Assembly: GCF_016405855.1 (NCBI RefSeq)
Contig: NZ_JAEFCA010000001.1
Span: 333,316 to 397,315 of the forward strand
DNA from: Flavobacterium sp. IB48
GTDB taxonomy: Bacteria; Bacteroidota; Bacteroidia; Flavobacteriales; Flavobacteriaceae
Length of the DNA: 64,000 nucleotides
Direction of reading: 5' to 3'
Shown here: in pieces, positions 60,782 through 64,000 of the stretch
How positions within the stretch are numbered: position 1 is the first letter of the stretch
Layout: the number at the start of each line of letters is the position of its first letter
Notes under the pieces: model-generated
Databases searched by the model: none
Seen by the model: only the letters and a program-made list of their open reading frames with translations
What the model was told of the DNA's origin: nothing
Position numbers and translations under genes: made by a program

Positions 60782-63700
60782 TTATTTCACCACCTCAACC
60801 CAGAATCCTTTTGTTCTCGCTAAGAATGTATTATCATACATTGCTTCACATTGCAATCCAGGCAAATAATAGTTTCCTAAATACGATGCGTTTAGCAGAA
60901 TTCGGAAAACTTTAGTTTCTCTGGCTTTCATTCCGAAATAGAAATTTGTTCTATCGTCTCGAATATCAATATAATCTGCTATATTGTTTACTGCGTCTCC
61001 GTAATCTGTGAAACGAGTATTTACAATTTCGAATCCTGAAGGCAGAATTTGTGATAATGCCACGTTTTGAACACTTTCTCCTCTTTGATTTTTAATTGTA
61101 ACCTCGGCAACAAATTCAGTTCCCTGATTAATTCTTGAAACATTGATTACACTTCCTTTTCTATTTTTGAAAACTATAGAAGCCGTAACGTCACTTTGAA
61201 CCGCATTTTCTTGTCCGATTGGCAATATTCCTGTGTTTAATACACGAACATATACCGTATTAGCTTTATTGTTTTTTAATGTAATACTGTTTGTACCAGA
61301 AGCAGCAGACAAACTACGATCTGCAACCGATTTACCTGTATTTATTGTCTCACCTTTTCCGTTTTTACTGAATTGGATATTGATTCCTTTTGGGCCATTA
61401 CTTACTGCAAATTTTGACATTGCATACAAACAATAAGCCGTTGTCTGGGTACTCATCCATTGATTAGCCGACATTTCTTTAGCCAATTTCGTTGCTGTTA
61501 CAAACGCCTTTTGTTTTTGATCTAATAAAAGCATCGTTTCTAATGCCATTGCTCTATTTCTTTCGCTCGAACCATAATAGTAATAACTGTAGCTATCTGA
61601 ACTTCCATCAATGCTGGTTTTCAAGAATAAACTTTGTCCCGCCGATTTTTGACCTGCTAAAACATAAGCCGCTGCCAAACGAAGCATACTTTCATTCGAA
61701 ATACCTTTTGTTTCTCTCAATCTGTTCATTGCTGATAAATCGGCATTTCCAGCTAAAGCTAAAGTATACAAACGATACGCCTGAGCTAAATCATTTCCAT
61801 ATTTTGGTTCAAATCGCCATTGTTTCGCTTCTTTCTGCTGATAACCTAACCATTTTGATTTGAAATTAATTGGCAATACATACCCTTTTTTCTCTGCTTC
61901 GATCAAGAAATGTCCAGCGTATGAAGTTCCCCAATCGTCTGCAATTGCATTTCCTTGCCAGTAAGGCATTCCTCCATTTGATAACTGGAAATTACCCAAT
62001 CTTGCAATTCCAGCTGCAATGTTTTTCTGAATCAGATCTTTTCGTTTTGCATCAATATCTGCTACATCGCCTAAATACAATTGCGGGAAAACAGATGAAG
62101 TTGTCTGTTCTACACAACCATGTGGGTACTGAATTAAGAATTGCAATCTTCCATTCAAATTCATTGACGGCATTGACGAAACTTCTAATCTTGCTTTATT
62201 ACTTCCAGCAATTCCAAATGTTTTCCATGAAATTGTTTTAGTGCTATTTGGCGTTAAAACAACATCTGTGAAAGTACTTGTAACTGGATTCGGATTTGTC
62301 ATATCAATTTCAACATCATAAACCGATTTCTCGCTGCCAGATGTTGCAATTACCTGAACTTTTGCAATTCCAGTAGCAGATCCGACAACCAAATTAAAGT
62401 AAGCCATTTTTTCATCTGGCTGTGCAAAATTCAAGCTTTGAACCGCACTTCCCATTACTTTTAATCCATTGCTTGTTTTTACCTGAATTGAAACATTTTT
62501 GATCTTGTTTTCAGTTGCAAAAACCGTTACAGGCAACGTTACTTTTTCAGAAGGTGAAATTTTTCTTGGCAACGAAGCCAACACCATCAACGGACTCTTA
62601 ACTTGTGTTGCTTTTTCTACACTTCCGTAAGCGCTTGTTTTTGCATCGCCTGCCACAACCATTGTTCTAACAGAACCAATGTATTTAGGTAGTTTTAATT
62701 GATGTGATTTTGTTTCTCCTTTTTCTAATTTGAATGGTCCGTAATACAATACAACAGGTTTAAAACGGTTAGCTTTTTTAGCTTTTCCTCCACCTAAATC
62801 CTGATCTCCACCAATACTGAAAATCTGGCTTATTTTTCCGCCATAAGCGCCAATTACATCATCGTAAATGTCCCAAGTTTTTACACCTAAAGCTTCACGA
62901 ACATAGAAACTATCCCATGCATTTGGTGTTTTAAAGCGAGTTAAATCCAAAAGCCCTTCATCTACAACTGCGATTGTATATGTCATTTCTTTGCCTGATT
63001 TCTCACCTACTTTTACTGTAAATGGCTGTTCTGGCCTTAAAACATCTGGCATATTAATCGTTGGCGCCAAAATAGTGTTTTTATCTACAACTTCAACAGG
63101 AACAATCCCATACATACGAATTGGCGAATCGTTTTTGGTTGAAGCGTGTGGCTGCAATAATGTAATATTAAAATATACGTTTGGTGCCATTGCTCCTGTA
63201 ATTGGAACCTCAACTTTAGTTTCTCCTTTTTTAGTCTCAGCCCAAATAGTCTGCACTACTCTTGATCCGTTTTCTATTGAAATTAAAGCGCGTCCACCTT
63301 CACTTGAAGGGAAAGATATTTGTGCTTTTTCTCCAACTTCATAATTTTTCTTATCGGTAGAAAAAACTAACATATTAGCAGTTGAAGCGTCTCTATTACG
63401 TGTTTTTCCAGACCAGATTGGCCAGTCAATATTTACTGTCAATGAGGCCGCATGACCATCTTGCTGATCGGCAACACGAATTAAATAACGTCCCCATTCT
63501 TCGTCTGTCAAGGCAAATTGAAAACTTCCTTTTCCGCTTGAATCGGTATTGATTACAAAAGTTTTGTACGAAGTAGTTGCATTCGACGAGTTATAATTTG
63601 ATAAATTATCGCTTGAAGAATCCCACCACCATCTCCAGTCTACTTTGTAAACTCGTACTTCGAGATTATGAACTGATTTTGGCCTTCCGTTTTCATCAAC

Positions 63701-64000
63701 CGTTACTACGTCAAAACGATTGTTTGTTCTCGTTTCGAGCATGCTGTACTTGTTCAGTTCAGGAGTTTTAAGTCCAACGTAGGTTTTGTACGGAGAATAA
63801 GTCGTTGACATTACATCTGTACTAAAATCTCCTCCTTCTTCATACACTTTTGTAATAAATGAAGCGCGAAGCATTCCTGGCGCCTGACCCTGTAATCTTG
63901 GCTGAATGTTTACCGATGCTTTTCCGTTTTCGTTTAATTTTCCAGAGAAGACATTGATTTCTTCTGTGCTGAATTGACGAGCTAAATCATCAAAAGTATA
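60782..64000 (-). CDS. Alpha-2-macroglobulin family protein, C-terminal part (runs off window)
   Basis: The frame is open to the right edge, so the gene is truncated at its N-terminus; 1072 residues are visible. A thioester motif is present: HGCVEQ with Cys codon at 62114-62116 and Gln at 62105-62107. This permits covalent trapping of proteases, like E. coli YfhM. The visible domains are macroglobulin-like repeats, then the helical thioester barrel (YPHGCVEQTTS, GNFQLSNGGMPYWQG) and the receptor-like end. The Met at 63874 is internal. It is the upstream partner of pbpC in a two-gene unit, and would protect the periplasm after wall damage. Confidence 0.92.
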   Translation of the reverse strand, partial: YTFDDLARQFSTEEINVFSGKLNENGKASVNIQPRLQGQAPGMLRASFITKVYEEGGDFSTDVMSTTYSPYKTYVGLKTPELNKYSMLETRTNNRFDVVTVDENGRPKSVHNLEVRVYKVDWRWWWDSSSDNLSNYNSSNATTSYKTFVINTDSSGKGSFQFALTDEEWGRYLIRVADQQDGHAASLTVNIDWPIWSGKTRNRDASTANMLVFSTDKKNYEVGEKAQISFPSSEGGRALISIENGSRVVQTIWAETKKGETKVEVPITGAMAPNVYFNITLLQPHASTKNDSPIRMYGIVPVEVVDKNTILAPTINMPDVLRPEQPFTVKVGEKSGKEMTYTIAVVDEGLLDLTRFKTPNAWDSFYVREALGVKTWDIYDDVIGAYGGKISQIFSIGGDQDLGGGKAKKANRFKPVVLYYGPFKLEKGETKSHQLKLPKYIGSVRTMVVAGDAKTSAYGSVEKATQVKSPLMVLASLPRKISPSEKVTLPVTVFATENKIKNVSIQVKTSNGLKVMGSAVQSLNFAQPDEKMAYFNLVVGSATGIAKVQVIATSGSEKSVYDVEIDMTNPNPVTSTFTDVVLTPNSTKTISWKTFGIAGSNKARLEVSSMPSMNLNGRLQFLIQYPHGCVEQTTSSVFPQLYLGDVADIDAKRKDLIQKNIAAGIARLGNFQLSNGGMPYWQGNAIADDWGTSYAGHFLIEAEKKGYVLPINFKSKWLGYQQKEAKQWRFEPKYGNDLAQAYRLYTLALAGNADLSAMNRLRETKGISNESMLRLAAAYVLAGQKSAGQSLFLKTSIDGSSDSYSYYYYGSSERNRAMALETMLLLDQKQKAFVTATKLAKEMSANQWMSTQTTAYCLYAMSKFAVSNGPKGINIQFSKNGKGETINTGKSVADRSLSAASGTNSITLKNNKANTVYVRVLNTGILPIGQENAVQSDVTASIVFKNRKGSVINVSRINQGTEFVAEVTIKNQRGESVQNVALSQILPSGFEIVNTRFTDYGDAVNNIADYIDIRDDRTNFYFGMKARETKVFRILLNASYLGNYYLPGLQCEAMYDNTFLARTKGFWVEVVK

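Noticed and set aside
61492..62241. Two 123-codon plus-strand frames opposite the A2M gene
   Set aside because: Both are antisense to the conserved thioester region and lack start context or recognisable domains.
1..64000. CRISPR arrays, tRNA or rRNA genes, phage or insertion sequences
   Set aside because: No regularly spaced repeats, cloverleaf-like segments, rRNA core motifs, transposase or integrase genes were seen. The short repeats at 19, 36.8, 49.4, 55.7 and 60.6 kb are too few or too short for arrays.

Overview
The window looks like a chromosomal segment of a Flavobacterium close to F. johnsoniae (phylum Bacteroidota). Composition is AT-rich, most genes lack a Shine-Dalgarno sequence, and several genes are preceded by the Bacteroidota promoter pattern TTG-N18-21-TAnnTTTG. 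Clade-specific genes are present: gliding motility genes gldD, gldE and gldJ, the type IX secretion genes porU and porV, and a SusC/SusD pair. The co-location of mutY-ssb-gldE-gldD, and of gldJ, porU and porV, agrees with what I recall of the F. johnsoniae chromosome. No rRNA, tRNA, phage, insertion sequence or CRISPR array was seen.

Layout. 1-2302: the tail of an unidentified gene and a large DUF3857/transglutaminase-like protein. 2354-18967 (all minus strand): a polysaccharide utilization locus running susC, susD, a surface glycan-binding lipoprotein, GH30, GH30, GH30, a GH5 with a CBM6-like tail, an endonuclease/exonuclease/phosphatase-fold protein, GH30 and GH3. 18968-20174: a 1.2-kb AT-rich control region holding a decayed copy of the susC leader and a repeated motif. 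20175-23054: a membrane-anchored beta-propeller/Y_Y_Y/LuxR-HTH regulator, the likely sensor for the locus. 23095-31477: murF, gldJ, porU and porV. 31558-36783: cdd, pdhA, pdhC and an M1 aminopeptidase. 36784-37252: a repeat island with a perfect palindromic element and an RNA-like fold. 37253-44903: an AhpD-like protein, an AraC regulator, a glycosyltransferase, miaE, an AsmA-like protein and an unknown membrane protein. 45034-49413: rpmA, rplU and an M16 peptidase pair. 49577-54966: a DMT transporter, an HMA lipoprotein, an XRE regulator, then mutY-ssb-gldE-gldD. 55107-64000: an HU-family protein, a 30-residue very basic protein, rng, an unknown envelope protein, and pbpC downstream of an alpha-2-macroglobulin gene that runs off the window.

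How it works together. The regulator probably senses an oligosaccharide in the periplasm and switches on the susC-led operon. Lipoprotein GH30 enzymes and the glycan-binding protein would cut and hold a beta-glucan at the surface. SusC/D would import the oligomers, and periplasmic GH30, GH5 and GH3 enzymes would finish the job. GH30 plus GH3 suggests a beta-1,6-linked or mixed beta-1,3/1,6-glucan, such as fungal or algal wall material; this is inference. An intrinsic terminator after the first three genes may set the ratio of uptake proteins to enzymes. The neighbouring gld and por genes supply gliding and protein export. The less explained signals are the susC leader scar, the palindromic and RNA-like repeats at 36.8-37.1 kb, and the 30-residue basic protein.
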